A stretch of 64,000 nt of DNA from positions 215,000,645 through 215,064,644 of the forward strand of contig JAUMIR010000005.1 in the NCBI GenBank assembly GCA_030847615.1, written 5' to 3'. Numbering within the stretch: the stretch's first letter is position 1; each line of letters begins with the position of its first letter. This DNA comes from Gambelia wislizenii (lineage: Eukaryota; Chordata; Lepidosauria; Squamata; Crotaphytidae). A program made the position numbers and the translations under genes. Below, one piece after another: positions 45,994 to 55,908 of this stretch. The notes beneath the pieces were generated by a model. It was not told the origin of the DNA, made no database searches, and was given only the letters and a program-made list of their open reading frames with translations.

Positions 45994-46452
45994 GGGCTCA
46001 TCTATAGGAGCCTGAAAAAAAAAACAGATTGCTCCACAGTAAAGCAAGTCACAGTAGCTGCAACTTGTCTTAATGGTTCTACAGACCTCACAAACTCTGC
46101 ATGCCCTCTAGCCAAGATGGCAGCCACAAATGAATTGCTCACATTTTAACTCTGCTGCTGCCGATTTCTCACTAAGGTGACAATCCAACATGGTGGCAGA
46201 GGGGGCTTGCCCTGTTTGAAAGCCCCGCCCCCTGCACTCATCCAGCCAATCAGTTTTGCACCTCTTTTCATACAGGAATGTGATTCATATCGAATCCCTT
46301 TTCCCAATGAATGGTAATGCAGATTCCCCTCTGAGCTTTTTAAAAACTCTGGGAAAAGCTGCGAAGGTTGTCCTGGTGTAGTTTTGGGAGTTTTTTGCTG
46401 CCCCCCTTCTGAATACAGCACATTGATGTGAGTTCCCATTAGGAAAGATCGT
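45994..46452 (+). mobile_element. MITE family X, subfamily A, copy 3
   Basis: Starting GGGCTCATCTATAGGAGCC, it follows the order of copy 2: ATTGCTCCACAGTAAAGC, GCCAAGATGGCAGCCAC, CACTAAGGTGACAATCCAAC, TGGTGGCAGAGGGGGCTTGC, TTTTTAAAAACTCTGGG and CTTCTGAATACAGCACATTG. The right end CCATTAGGAAAGATCG is decayed. No coding capacity. Confidence 0.72.
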
Positions 46453-46579
46453 ACTCCCGGCAAATTCCATTAGGATTATATTGACTGTTTAGACAACTGC
46501 AAAGTCCCATCAGAAGCGCTTTGCAGAAGACCTGGAATTTTCTTCCACATCAGAGGGTGAAAAAATCTACTTGTGTCTG

Positions 46580-46910
46580 AGGACTTTTTCGGACAAGCTA
46601 ATTGTAGCACTAGCAGCCTCGCCACGTTGCGAGGCTGCAGCACTGCAGGGTGTCCCTTTCGGATGACGCCCGTCCCTAGCGGTACTGTTGCTGTACCGCA
46701 GGGACATTTGACTGTAATATTTTGGAGATTTTTACTCACGAAAGTTGATCGTGAGTAAAAATCGCCAAAATATTACAGTCAAATGTCCCTGCGGTACCGC
46801 AACAGTACCGCTAGGGACGGGCGTCATCCGAAAGGGACGCCCTGCAGCGCTGCAGCCTCGCAACATGGCGAGGCTGCTAGCGCTACAATTAGCTTGTCCG
46901 AAAAAGTCCT
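46580..46910. mobile_element. palindromic family Y, best-preserved copy
   Basis: A 331-bp palindrome: left arm 46580-46740 and right arm 46750-46910, each 161 nt, around the 9-nt centre AAAGTTGAT. By direct comparison the arms differ at about six positions, mostly CpG transitions. Arm landmarks are AGGACTTTTTCGGACAAGC, GCAGCCTCGCC, TTTCGGATGACGCCCGTCC, CGGTACTGTTGC and GATTTTTACTCACG at the centre. Flanks TGTGTCTG (46572-46579) and TGAGTCTG (46910-46917, overlapping the last base) may be an 8-bp target duplication. No transposase. The high CpG content and arm identity suggest a fairly recent insertion or gene conversion between arms. Confidence 0.93.
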
Positions 46911-47538
46911 GAGTCTGTAGCCCTTTAAGCTTAAGCTGCATCCCTTCAGCCCTCCTTAGACTGGTCAGGAGTAGGATTTTTGCATTAGTGCCATCATTCC
47001 CCCTCTTTTCCTTTGAGAAACTGCTATTAACAATTTGTAATGAATATAGACATCTGTTGGTTTCTACGGCTATCATTTTCTGTCTTTTTAATAAAGAAAG
47101 CATTGTTTTTGCTGCAAATCCACCTTGTCCTCAACCTGATTTCTTTCTCTTAGAGTCATTTTGGTAAATTGTCTGTTTTTAAAACCTTTTGCATGGAAGG
47201 TCCTGCCTGGGAGACCTTTTCCCCTAAAAACAATAAACCTAGTGTGCTGCTCTTATAGTGAGATTACAGGGAAACTGTTAGAAGTCTCCTAGGGGTGTTT
47301 TGTGTGTGTGTGTGTGATTTGTATGATAAGTGGCAGCTAGAAGTTCCAAACAGGGTTTTTCAGCTTTGTAGATGATGCTAATGAGGATGATGAACCTGCA
47401 CCATTGCCTATAGCAGACCACTTAATGTTGCTGCTTCGCCTGTTGGTTTAACTAATTAAAAGGTTATATACCCTTATTATTCAGCCAATCATAATAATAA
47501 CAACAATCAGCATCCAAACATACACTTTAAAGCATGTA
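46911..47538. other. unassigned non-coding DNA
   Basis: No gene was recognised. A short TG run lies at about 47309-47327. Confidence 0.45.
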
Positions 47539-47768
47539 CAGTTGTCCCTTTATATTCGCTGGGGCTTGGTTCCAGGACCCCCCGTGGATACCAACATCCA
47601 TGAATACTCAAGTCCCATTATATGCAATGGCATAGCAAACTGATGTCCCTTATATAAGATGGCAAAATCAAGGTTTGCTTTTGGGATTATTATTTTTAAA
47701 AGAATATTTTCAAGCTGTGAATACTTAAATCTGTGGATACCAAATCCATGGATATGGAAGGACAACTG
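47539..47768. mobile_element. Tigger-like non-autonomous element, second 230-bp copy
   Basis: Ends CAGTTGTCCCTTTATATTCG and GATATGGAAGGACAACTG are inverted repeats, and TA flanks both sides (47537-47538 and 47769-47770). The internal GGGGCTTGGTTCCAGGACCC is typical of Tigger/MER2-type ends. Same length as the 6.8-kb copy, so both derive from one internally deleted master. Confidence 0.88.
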
Positions 47769-47816
47769 TAGTTTGCTTTAAACTTATTCTAAATTTTCTC
47801 AAGTAGAGAAGACTTA

Positions 47817-48040
47817 GGAGCCAGCATGCTATAGTGGTTTTGGAGTTGGACTAGGACTCTACAAGATCAGGGTTCGTACCTTCCCTCAGTCATGGAAACC
47901 CACTGGCTGACCTTGTGCAAGCCACAGTCTCTCATCCTCAGAGGCATGCAATACCAAGCCCGCTCTGAACAAATATTGCCAAGAAAATTCCATAATAAGG
48001 TCACCTTATATCAGAAATGACTTGAAGGCAACACCAAGAA
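47817..48040 (+). mobile_element. Sauria-type SINE, near full length, older copy
   Basis: The head GAGCCAGCATGCTATAGTGG, B-box-like GGTTCGTACC, body CCCACTGGCTGACCTTGTGC and tail ATCAGAAATGACTTGAAGGC match the copy at 32197-32418 with more substitutions. Confidence 0.85.
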
Positions 48041-48084
48041 GAGCAGCATGAGACTTGTAATGTAATCCTATGTTTATCTACTTA

Positions 48085-48235
48085 GAAGCAAGTCCTGTTG
48101 CTTTAATTTTTTATGCTTTATTCATTTTATTTATTTGAATATTTTTATGTTATTTATTTGGCATATGTAATCATAATTCCACTTAAGTCTCACTCATGCA
48201 GGGAGAATACAAATAAAATAAACAAATAAATGAAG
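48085..48235 (+). mobile_element. possible LINE 3' end with AAATA tail
   Basis: TTATTTATTTGAATATTTTT, then GCAGGGAGAATACAAATAAA and ATAAACAAATAAATG looks like a decayed L2-type terminus. Weak. Confidence 0.3.
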
Positions 48236-48262
48236 CTTAACATTCATTTAGCCAACTGTGTC

Positions 48263-48404
48263 CAGTGGTGATGGCAAATGGTGATCCTTCAGTTGTTTTT
48301 GAACTGTAACTCACATAAAATTCCAACCAGAGGCTATGCTGACTGGGGTTGATGGGAACAGTAGAAGAAAAACATCTGGATTGCCACAATTGCCTGGCCC
48401 AGTG
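48263..48404. mobile_element. short hAT-like MITE
   Basis: It starts CAGTGGTGATGGCAAATGGT and ends in ATTGCCTGGCCCAGTG, with a diverged CATAAAATTCCAACCAGAGG / CTGACTGGGGTTGATGGG middle as in the 16.4-kb family. No target duplication was verified. Confidence 0.55.
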
Positions 48405-48439
48405 TATAAGACTGTAGTGTAGTGTAAATGTTCAGACCT

Positions 48440-48900
48440 ATCCATTTGCTTGTCCAGGGATGAGTTCCGTTCCACATGAAATAACACACCAATACACATG
48501 ATACAAGAAAGTGGAAGAAGTAGGCCACAACTTTTATTGGTTACAGCTGTAGATAAGGTTGGTACACGTATCGGTTGGGATGCAGGCATTGAACAACCTA
48601 CCTGTTGATCAATGAGCCCATCCTCTAGCCCGCTGCCAGAACCTTTAGGATGACAGGCAAAGATTCTCCTGGGCAGGTGCCTCAGTGTGGTCCCCCTGCT
48701 ATCAGGGGGTACAGGAACAGCGTCTGCCCCCAAGCTGAGCAAGACCGGCTCTGCCCCACACACTCCAAGTCCCTTAAGGGGACCCTATATGTTACCAATG
48801 CCTAGAAGACATTGGTAATCAATATCACAGATCCAGGACTCATACCAACTTCCCCCCTATGTTGTGACAATAACATAGATGGCAACATACCCCACAATAC
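48440..48900 (-). other. possible retroelement 3' region of unknown family
   Basis: On the minus strand the text runs GCCCAGGAGAATCTTTGCC, ACCAACCTTATCTACAGCTG, then TAACCAATAAAAGTTGTGGC, with an AATAAA signal at 48533-48538. This layout resembles a transcript 3' end or an LTR R region. No second LTR copy, primer-binding site or protein domain was seen. The open frame across it has no known motif. Confidence 0.3.
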
Positions 48901-49030
48901 CACATACGTAAAGACTGCAAGTTAAACAAAGGGAGGGAGGGAACAACTCAAAACAAGGCACTGTTGAGTGAGTAAGCAGGCAGGAGTTTATATAACTTCC
49001 CAAGTGGCTCACTCCAGCCATGCATACCAA

Positions 49031-49113
49031 CCAATGAATTTAAACTGAGATTCAAATTCATTGGTGGGGAGTTCCTGCTTCTTCCCAGGGCCATGCAGAG
49101 CCCTGGGAAGAAG
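49031..49113. repeat. two adjacent hairpins
   Basis: The first is CCAATGAATTT / AAATTCATTGG (49031-49064). The second is CTTCTTCCCAGGG / CCCTGGGAAGAAG (49078-49090 and 49101-49113), a perfect 13-bp stem with a 10-nt loop. Their pairing side by side suggests one structured element, but its class is unknown. Confidence 0.75.
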
Positions 49114-50540
49114 TAGCAGCAAAGAGCTGGTGGACGCCATGCCAGGGAGCCTTCCTTCTAGTGTTCTGCCCTTGCCGTGGACCAGAACGGTGCTGCCTTG
49201 TAAGTCAGGCAGCCCATTTCTACTCTTTATTTTATTTACATTTTTAATCAGGGATCTGTGTGTGCTTATTTGCACATGGTTTAATTCCTATTATGAAAAT
49301 ATCACAGTAGGTGTTCAATCAGATGATGTTTCAATGAGAAGCAAGTTCTCTTTCTTCCTTTGTACAATGGAGAGAGGGAAGTAATTCCTGCAGTTCAGCT
49401 AAAACCATTTCTCTCCAAGAATGGATTTATAGTCTGTCTCTTGTTTGTGTATATGTTATTTATAGGTAACACAAAAGCTTTTTTCTTTGTACATATTTTG
49501 TTTTTCCATCTTTCTAATAACTCATACCATATGTACTTAGAGGCCTTTCAGTTTCATTTATTCTCAATCTTTTGAGAAATAACATATCTCAAAACCACTC
49601 AAGTATGCTTTTTAAGAACATGGCTCCACACTTGTTTAGAGTGTGTTTTTACAGCAGTTAATTTAAATGCTTATGACAAATATAGCAGTAAAGTGTTCAT
49701 AACAATCCATATGTAACATTTTTGCTTTTCTGCAGAAATATAACAACATCTCTTTTTTAAAAAATGGTTCCTGTCCATTTTCAGCCAATGGTTTTCCAAT
49801 GGAGGAAGGAATAGAAATCTGCGAACCTTTATTTCCCACACACACACACACACACTCCCTATACCTTCACCCGCATGACATCCACAGAGTTCTTATTAAA
49901 CTCTATATAAAAGCAAATCTTTTGGGTACAAATAGCCTGAAGACTATGAAGTGACAGTGACTAAAGACTTCAATATAAGACAGGTTATACTTTCTTACAA
50001 ATATTTGGTGGATTTTCCTCTTTGGTGTGGCTATTGTGGCAGCACTGAAAGATCAGAAATGAAACCTATTTTCTTAGGGTTTTTTTAAGGTATAGGGTGG
50101 GAGGGAATCTACAGAATTATAGATATTAGAAATGGCTACCTAGACCTTTCTGTGTAGGAATTACAGAGGAATTGGTGCCTGCTTAGACTTATACTGTCAC
50201 AGCTTAATGTGCTTTGTGACAAGGCTTCACAATCAGCTTCAGAAAACAGCAAGGTGTGGATTACATTCCATGTTTTTAATCAATTCCAGCTACATTTCTC
50301 CAATTTAATTTAGATCTATATAAACACTTCTTAGGGCCAATACATTGAATGGCTGTATTCATTTTCCCCTATAGATTTGCTACAAGACTGTAGTGGTGTA
50401 GTGGCTTTCAATCCTTATTGTGCAGTTCTACCAATGCCATAAACTGATGTTGTGTCCAAAGTAGCCCAGATAACTACGGATTGGAGTAGCCCATGCAAAA
50501 TCTGTAAGTCTTTTCTTTTGTACTTGTATTACTGTATATG
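49114..50540. other. unassigned non-coding DNA
   Basis: No gene was recognised. A CA run lies at about 49838-49855. The stretch is AT-rich. Confidence 0.45.
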
Positions 50541-50810
50541 AGTGTGAATTCACACTGGATATTTATAGCAGTCTGATGCCACTTAAACTGCCATGGTTCC
50601 ATCCTACAGAATTCTGGGATTTGTGGTTTCAAATCTGTAATGAGATACTTAGAATTCTTGGCCAGTGACCTCTAGTGCTGCATTTCACAGGAGTCCACTA
50701 GATAATTCTAAGTATCACATGAAACTACACATCCCAGAATTCCATACAATGGAACCATACTGTTGCAGTGGCATCAAACCACTATAATTGTGCAATGTGG
50801 AATCACCCTG
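50541..50810. mobile_element. palindromic MITE family V, copy 2
   Basis: The left arm AGTGTGAATTCACACTGGAT, CTGCCATGGTTCCATCCTAC, GAATTCTGGGATTTGTGGTT and GAGATACTTAGAATTCTTGG is mirrored by CTAGATAATTCTAAGTATC, CATCCCAGAATTCCATAC and GCAATGTGGAATCACCCT. About 270 bp with arms of about 110 nt. Distantly related to 22718-22939 by the TTCTGGGAYTTGTRGTTT core. Confidence 0.8.
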
Positions 50811-50977
50811 AGATTCAGAGGGGGTTAGTAGGAAAGAGAATGGACTAGTTGTTTCTACAGGATTGTATCTAACATCATGCTGGCATCCTCGCTACCACAC
50901 CTCCTCCTGCAACCCCCTGTCTGCCAAAAAGGTACTTCTACAGATGAAACATCATTGGATTTGAAAGATGATTCTCT

Positions 50978-51308
50978 GGACTTTCTTGGATGGCGATTTG
51001 TAACGCAAGCAGCCTCATCCCCATTGCAAGGCTGCTGCATGGCAGGGGGGGCATTTCGGATGATGCTGTCCCCCTGCCGATACTGTTCCGGAAGAGCTGG
51101 GAGGCTGCAGCACCATATTTGGCGATTTCCTAATCATGGAACTTGACCTTGAATAGGAAATCACCAAATATGGCATTGCAGCCTCCCAGCTCTTCCAGAA
51201 CAGTAATGGCAGGGGGACAGCATCATCCGAAATGGTCCCCCTGATGCACAGCAGCCTCGCAACGGGAACAAGGCTGCTTGCATTACAAATCGCCATCCGA
51301 AAAAGTCC
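50978..51308. mobile_element. palindromic family Y, copy with 9-nt centre
   Basis: A 331-bp palindrome: left arm 50978-51138, centre GAACTTGAC at 51139-51147, right arm 51148-51308. Arms are again 161 nt. Ends are GGACTTTCTTGGATGGCG and CGCCATCCGAAAAAGTCC. Landmarks are AAGCAGCCTC, TTTCGGATGATGCTGTCCCC, CTGTTCCGGAAGAGCTGGGA, GCACCATATTTGGCGATTTC. Arms are more diverged than at 46.6 kb. Total length, arm length and centre position equal that copy exactly, though half of the arm body differs. Confidence 0.92.
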
Positions 51309-51345
51309 TCTGTCTTCCTGAAGTCCTTTACACTACCCAAAAAAC

Positions 51346-51915
51346 TGGTTCATATGATCATAAAGTTGGAAGGGGCTGCAACGGCCATCTAGTCCCACCC
51401 TCTGCCATGCAGGAATACAGAACTCACCCATGTCTAAATATCTCCAAAGGAGCAGAGTCCAGCCCTCTCCAAGACATGCTATCCCACTCTCAAACAGCTC
51501 TTACAGTCAGAAGTTATTCCTAATTTTTAAGTGGAATCTCTTTTCCTATAAATTTAATCCACTGGTGCATGTTCTAGTCCCTGGAATAGCAGAAAATAAG
51601 TTCATTCTATCTTCTGCATGACTTCCCTTTAGATATTTAAATGTGGCTACCAAATTCCAACTCAAGTTTTCTCTTCTGCACACTAAACTCGCCTAACTAC
51701 TTAAGCTGCTCCTTACAGGGCTTGGGTTCCAGGCCTTTCACTTTCTTGGTTACCCTCCTCTGATCACTGTCACTACCTTTTTTGAACTATTGTATTCAGA
51801 ATTGGACACAGGATTCTGGGTGAGGTCTGACCAAAGCTTAACACAGTGGTAATATTACTTTCCTTGATCTGGAAGCTGTAATCCTGCTGATGCAGCCTAG
51901 AACTGCATTGGCTTT

Positions 51916-51959
<44 letters not shown>

Positions 51960-52040
51960 TTCCCCCTTCTTTGCAGTCAGGTTTAGTTTGTTGTCCAGTC
52001 ATGTGTCACCCATCCTATATGTGTGCATTTCCTCAGTGGC
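51346..52040 (-). mobile_element. CR1 LINE, old copy with internal microsatellite
   Basis: In antisense it begins near the 3' terminus (ATCATAAAGTTGGAAGGGGC, GCCATGCAGGAATACAGAAC) and continues through ATTCAGAATTGGACACAGG and GATGCAGCCTAGAACTGCAT into the RT thumb region (CCATCCTATATGTGTGCATT near 52030). A TTTC run (51913-51961) has expanded inside. Many substitutions; no open frame of note. Confidence 0.85.
51913..51961. repeat. TTTC microsatellite
   Basis: About twelve units of TTTC inside the CR1 copy. Confidence 0.95.
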
Positions 52041-53252
52041 AGCACTAGGGGTGTGTGGAGAGATCAAACTGCACCAGGTGACACCATCAGAGGTAGGGGT
52101 GACACCAGCTTTAGTAACACCACAGCATTTGCCATATATGTGCATTTACTAAATGAACTACATGAACTCCTCAGAATCTTCCAGTCCTCCAGAGCAGTGT
52201 TCAGGACAGCATGGGAAGTGAGAGCACGTTCCCTCAATTCTTCTGACACAAGAACTGTGTTCTATCAGGAGTATTCCACTGGATCTTGGCCACAGACTAT
52301 AAAGCATGAACCAGAGGTACATTCTGTTCCTCATTTTCTGGACATACTATTATCTGTTATGGGGCATTAGGAATGCAGTTTCTTAATTTGTTCACTCTGT
52401 CTGTCTTTTTGCATTTGTATTTCTTTCTTTCAGAATGCAACCAAAGGCGGCTCCCAGTGCCATCAACGAGCATGGTGCTTTGCATAGTGAAGGAAGGCTG
52501 GTTCGTGCCCTGAGGAGTTTATAATTTAAAATCCAACATAGGTGAAACAACAGAGGAACAGAAAGGAAGCAGAGCCAGGAGTAAATAGGGAAGGATTATA
52601 CAGTTGTTTTAGTTAAACATATTCTCATGTTAGTTTGTCCTGAATAAGCCAACCTGTCTTGGGTTCTAAGGAGCAAGACTACATGCAGCTAGGATTTGTT
52701 TTCTCCAGACAGTGAGCATGACAAGCTCAGACTTTAATTTTCCTATATCTTTAGCCAGAAAACCATTCCTAAGGCAGGTTCTGCCCTTACATCAATTTTG
52801 CAGCAATGTTTTCTAAAAATATACCACCAAAGCTTCTGTTAAGTAGCTTCAGTCTGGAGTTAACAGTGGCTATCCTCCATGGATTCCATGCTGCAACTTC
52901 TGCAAGAAGGAGAGAGACTTTTGATTTCTGACTTTAAAACAGACTGCCTTTAGCTATTATATAACCTACCATCTGATCAACTAGGCAAATAGCAGAAACG
53001 AAAAGAAACATTTTTTGTGTTTATTTTCCTGATTGATATTTTGTGTGATTTGTGTTTATTATTAATAAACCAGAAATTTGGATGAAGTAATTTTAAGTGT
53101 TCTTATCTAGACAAAGTGTAGACTTTTAGGTTTGAAAATTAATGTGCTCTGATAAATTCCCTTAAGTTAAAGATAAGTAAGTTAAGGAAGGAACATTAGG
53201 AGACGAGAACTATAAAGGAAATACTTGAGATGGATTTACGGGGGAAGGCAAT

Positions 53253-53287
<35 letters not shown>

Positions 53288-53682
53288 AAAATGTGTATGT
53301 AAATAAGAAATGTTCTTTGATAAGTGTGAATGGGAAACTCTAATGAAATAAATAAAATAAAAAAAGAAAATTAATGTGCTAATCTTAAATATTAAAAAAT
53401 TGGAGGTTAATTCATTGTCTCTGACACTAATCATTGAAATTGTTTAATTCGTTGAACTGGCATTGATTAATTCATTACTTAAAGCATTGATTTTCAGAAT
53501 GGACAATGGGGATTTGCAAAGAATTGCGTGCCAGTTGTCATCATTGCCCTCTAAGGGCATTTTTTATTGGCTCTTTTAAAAAAAAGTATTTCCCATCCTC
53601 AACTTCTTTGCCATACAAAAAACAAAGCCTATTGTATGATTGCTTCTTGGTGGCGGTGGAAGTATAGCATATCGATCCAAGG
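52041..53682. other. unassigned non-coding DNA with TA microsatellite
   Basis: No gene or known repeat was recognised. A TA run lies at 53257-53284 and AAATA units near 53346-53362. Confidence 0.45.
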
Positions 53683-53699
53683 GGAGAGGCAGGTAAGAA

Positions 53700-53732
<33 letters not shown>
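53683..53732 (+). mobile_element. possible LINE tail with TTA repeats
   Basis: GGAGAGGCAGGTAAGAAATT followed by about eleven ATT units resembles the L2-type tail at 7463-7535. It may equally be a plain microsatellite. Confidence 0.4.
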
Positions 53733-54482
53733 GAAATTGTTAGGGTTGAGAAAGCCTGTCCTAAAAGATGGGATCCCATCTTACTACCTGCTCAATTAGG
53801 TTTTCTCACAAATCTGCATCTCTTTTTTCCACCCCATTCACGTCTACCAAGAAATATACTTCACTCCTCCTTCAAAGAAATCTTGTAAGTTAAAGGTTAA
53901 TAAGGGATGATATTAAAGGTTAGTAAAAACATGTGTGTTTATTTCAGCTAGAGGGCACTGATCTACTCTGAGTGGCAGGCTAAAAAGATCAATGAATCAA
54001 GGGTTGAAAAATGGGAGTGCCTCTGACCATATACAGAACATTTTTCTGCACAAATGAATCACAGCATCCTTTCCACCTCCCCATTCCTAGTCAAAGGTCA
54101 GCAATAGAACACATGTCTAAGGTTCAGTCTGTGGTCACCCCTGCTCTAAGCTCTCTGTTCTGCTCTTGACTCTAAAAATTAGACTGGCCGAAGGGTGCAA
54201 AAGAAGGAACATGCCTTAGAGAAATAAGATTTTTTTTCCCTGTTGGATCATCTGGAAAAATGGTCTTATTAGAAGTGAAGGCAACGATCCACTCACTTAC
54301 CTGGGAAGAAGCCTCATTAAATTCATTGGAACTTATTCCTAAGTGGCCAGAGACCATGGGCTAGCTACCTGAAATTTTTGTTTCCAAACTGATACTGTAG
54401 TTCCAGTCTTACCAGACTCCTTAAACCACGTTCTCCACTAAAGCAGGGGGTGAGTGGAAAGCAGATGTCTGGGTGGGACTAA
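53733..54482. other. unassigned non-coding DNA
   Basis: No gene or repeat was recognised. Confidence 0.45.
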
Positions 54483-54681
54483 GGGCTTATCTACATGAGC
54501 TAAATACCCTGGCTCGTCCCTGTTCCAGAGCCTTGCAGTCCACATGAAGCAGGGCTTTTGCCCCAATCTTTCCTCCGGGCAGTCCTCACTACCCCTGGGT
54601 CAGATATGGGGCTTGAATGGGAGCAGCCTCGCAACGGGAACAAGGCTGCTTGCGCTACAGATGGATGTCTGAAAAAGTCCT
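54483..54681. mobile_element. chimera of MITE X end and family Y arm
   Basis: The left part (54483-about 54620) starts GGGCTTATCTACATGAGC and contains AGCCTTGCAGTCCACATGAA, GGGCTTTTGCCCCAATC and GGGCAGTCCTCACTACCCC. It is the reverse complement of the right end of the 56330-56863 element. The right part (about 54621-54681) reads GCAGCCTCGCAACGGGAACA, AGGCTGCTTGCGCTACA and TGTCTGAAAAAGTCCT, the same wording as the right arm end at 51249-51308. The two ends belong to different families and meet at one junction. Confidence 0.75.
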
Positions 54682-55588
54682 AAATCTGTTTATGCAGAAG
54701 CATTTTTTAAAACAGCAAGTTCTAACACAGATTTTTGACTAGTTTGTTGTTTTTTTTAACGGTCACATTTGTGCAATATATCCACTTTCTTGGGAGCAGA
54801 GCTGGTTAAAAGCTCTGCATCCTTTTTGTTTTTCAAAGCTATCAGGCAATCCTACCCTAGAATTAATTCTGTCAACCCTTGGTGCAACAAGAGAGTTCTT
54901 AACTTAAATTCACTATGATTTCACTGAAGGCATTCTTATGCCTTGCCATTAATCATAATATCATCATTCAGATACCTAAATACTTTAATCGCACTCATAA
55001 TTCATGCTGAAAGGAAGCATATGAAAGCGCAGCAGTCCAGTGGAAAAAAAGATTTGTGTTCCCAGCCTAAGTCATTTATATAGCTCTATATACGTATATT
55101 AATGCAATCAACTTGCAGTATTATTCTATATTAGTTGTATTATAGCCATCTGGAAAATGTCACAAATGGATGATTTTGTAAAACTGAGTTCATGACTGTA
55201 TTTCTAGGTCAGCATACTTTTGTTCCATTTAGCTCAATACACTAAGCTTTCTGGTATTTTCAAGGTGAATTGTATTTACACTCCTCTGCCCTGTATACCA
55301 TCACCTTAGAATTACACTCTAGAAATGCACAATGGAGCTGAAAACCTATCCAGTCTAAGTGTAGACACAGAATAAAGTGTGAGTCACTTCTCTTGCCTGG
55401 GATATAGGAGGTTTGTTTCATCCTTGGATTCTCTAAAGCAGCTCCACGTGTTGCCTGAGTGGCCCAGGAAGTGTTTCCCTTCACCCACTCAGTTCAAAAG
55501 CCAAAGAAACCAAAGCCAGACAAATTATTTTGACATGTCAGGGTGGGGATCCCCACAACATGTCTTACTACCACTGAGAGTAAAATTA
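54682..55588. other. unassigned non-coding DNA
   Basis: No gene or repeat was recognised. Confidence 0.45.
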
Positions 55589-55908
55589 AGGACTTTTTCA
55601 AATGGGAGGGGGGAAACCCGAAGAGGTCGGGAAAAGAACAGGGCTGTTGCACTTACACAGCCCCATTTCAGATGACACCATCCTTCTCCATCCTTCTCCG
55701 TCCTCCTCCTGACCTCCCTCTGTGCTGTGGGTGCTGCTTTTTATTGACAGAGGTTTTCTGTCAATAAAAATTTGTGCCCACAGCATAGGAGAAGGTCAAG
55801 AGGAGGACGGAGGAGGACGGCGGCGTCTCAAATGAGGCTCTGTAAGCACGACAGCCCTGTTCTTCTCCTGACCTCCTAGGTGTTTTTTTCCCTGTTTGAA
55901 AAAGTGAT
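55589..55908. mobile_element. palindromic family Y-like, subfamily with different centre
   Basis: A palindrome of about 320 bp. Ends are AGGACTTTTTCAAATGGG and CTGTTTGAAAAAGTGAT. Arms share GAACAGGGCTGT, a CATTTCAGATGACACC / GGCGGCGTCTCAAATG block, CTCCGTCCTCCTC and GTGCTGTGGG. The centre is a perfect TTTTATTGACAG stem with loop AGGTTTT (55751-55757), unlike the 9-nt centre of the other copies. The end and internal block place it with family Y. Right end somewhat decayed. Confidence 0.8.

Noticed and set aside
46476..47103. Similar peptides in open frames on both sides of 46740 as a gene pair
   Set aside because: They are mirror images produced by the palindrome and not independent genes.
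48311..48763. 150-codon minus-strand open frame as a conserved gene
   Set aside because: It spans a hAT-like MITE and an unassigned repeat-like stretch with no recognised domain.
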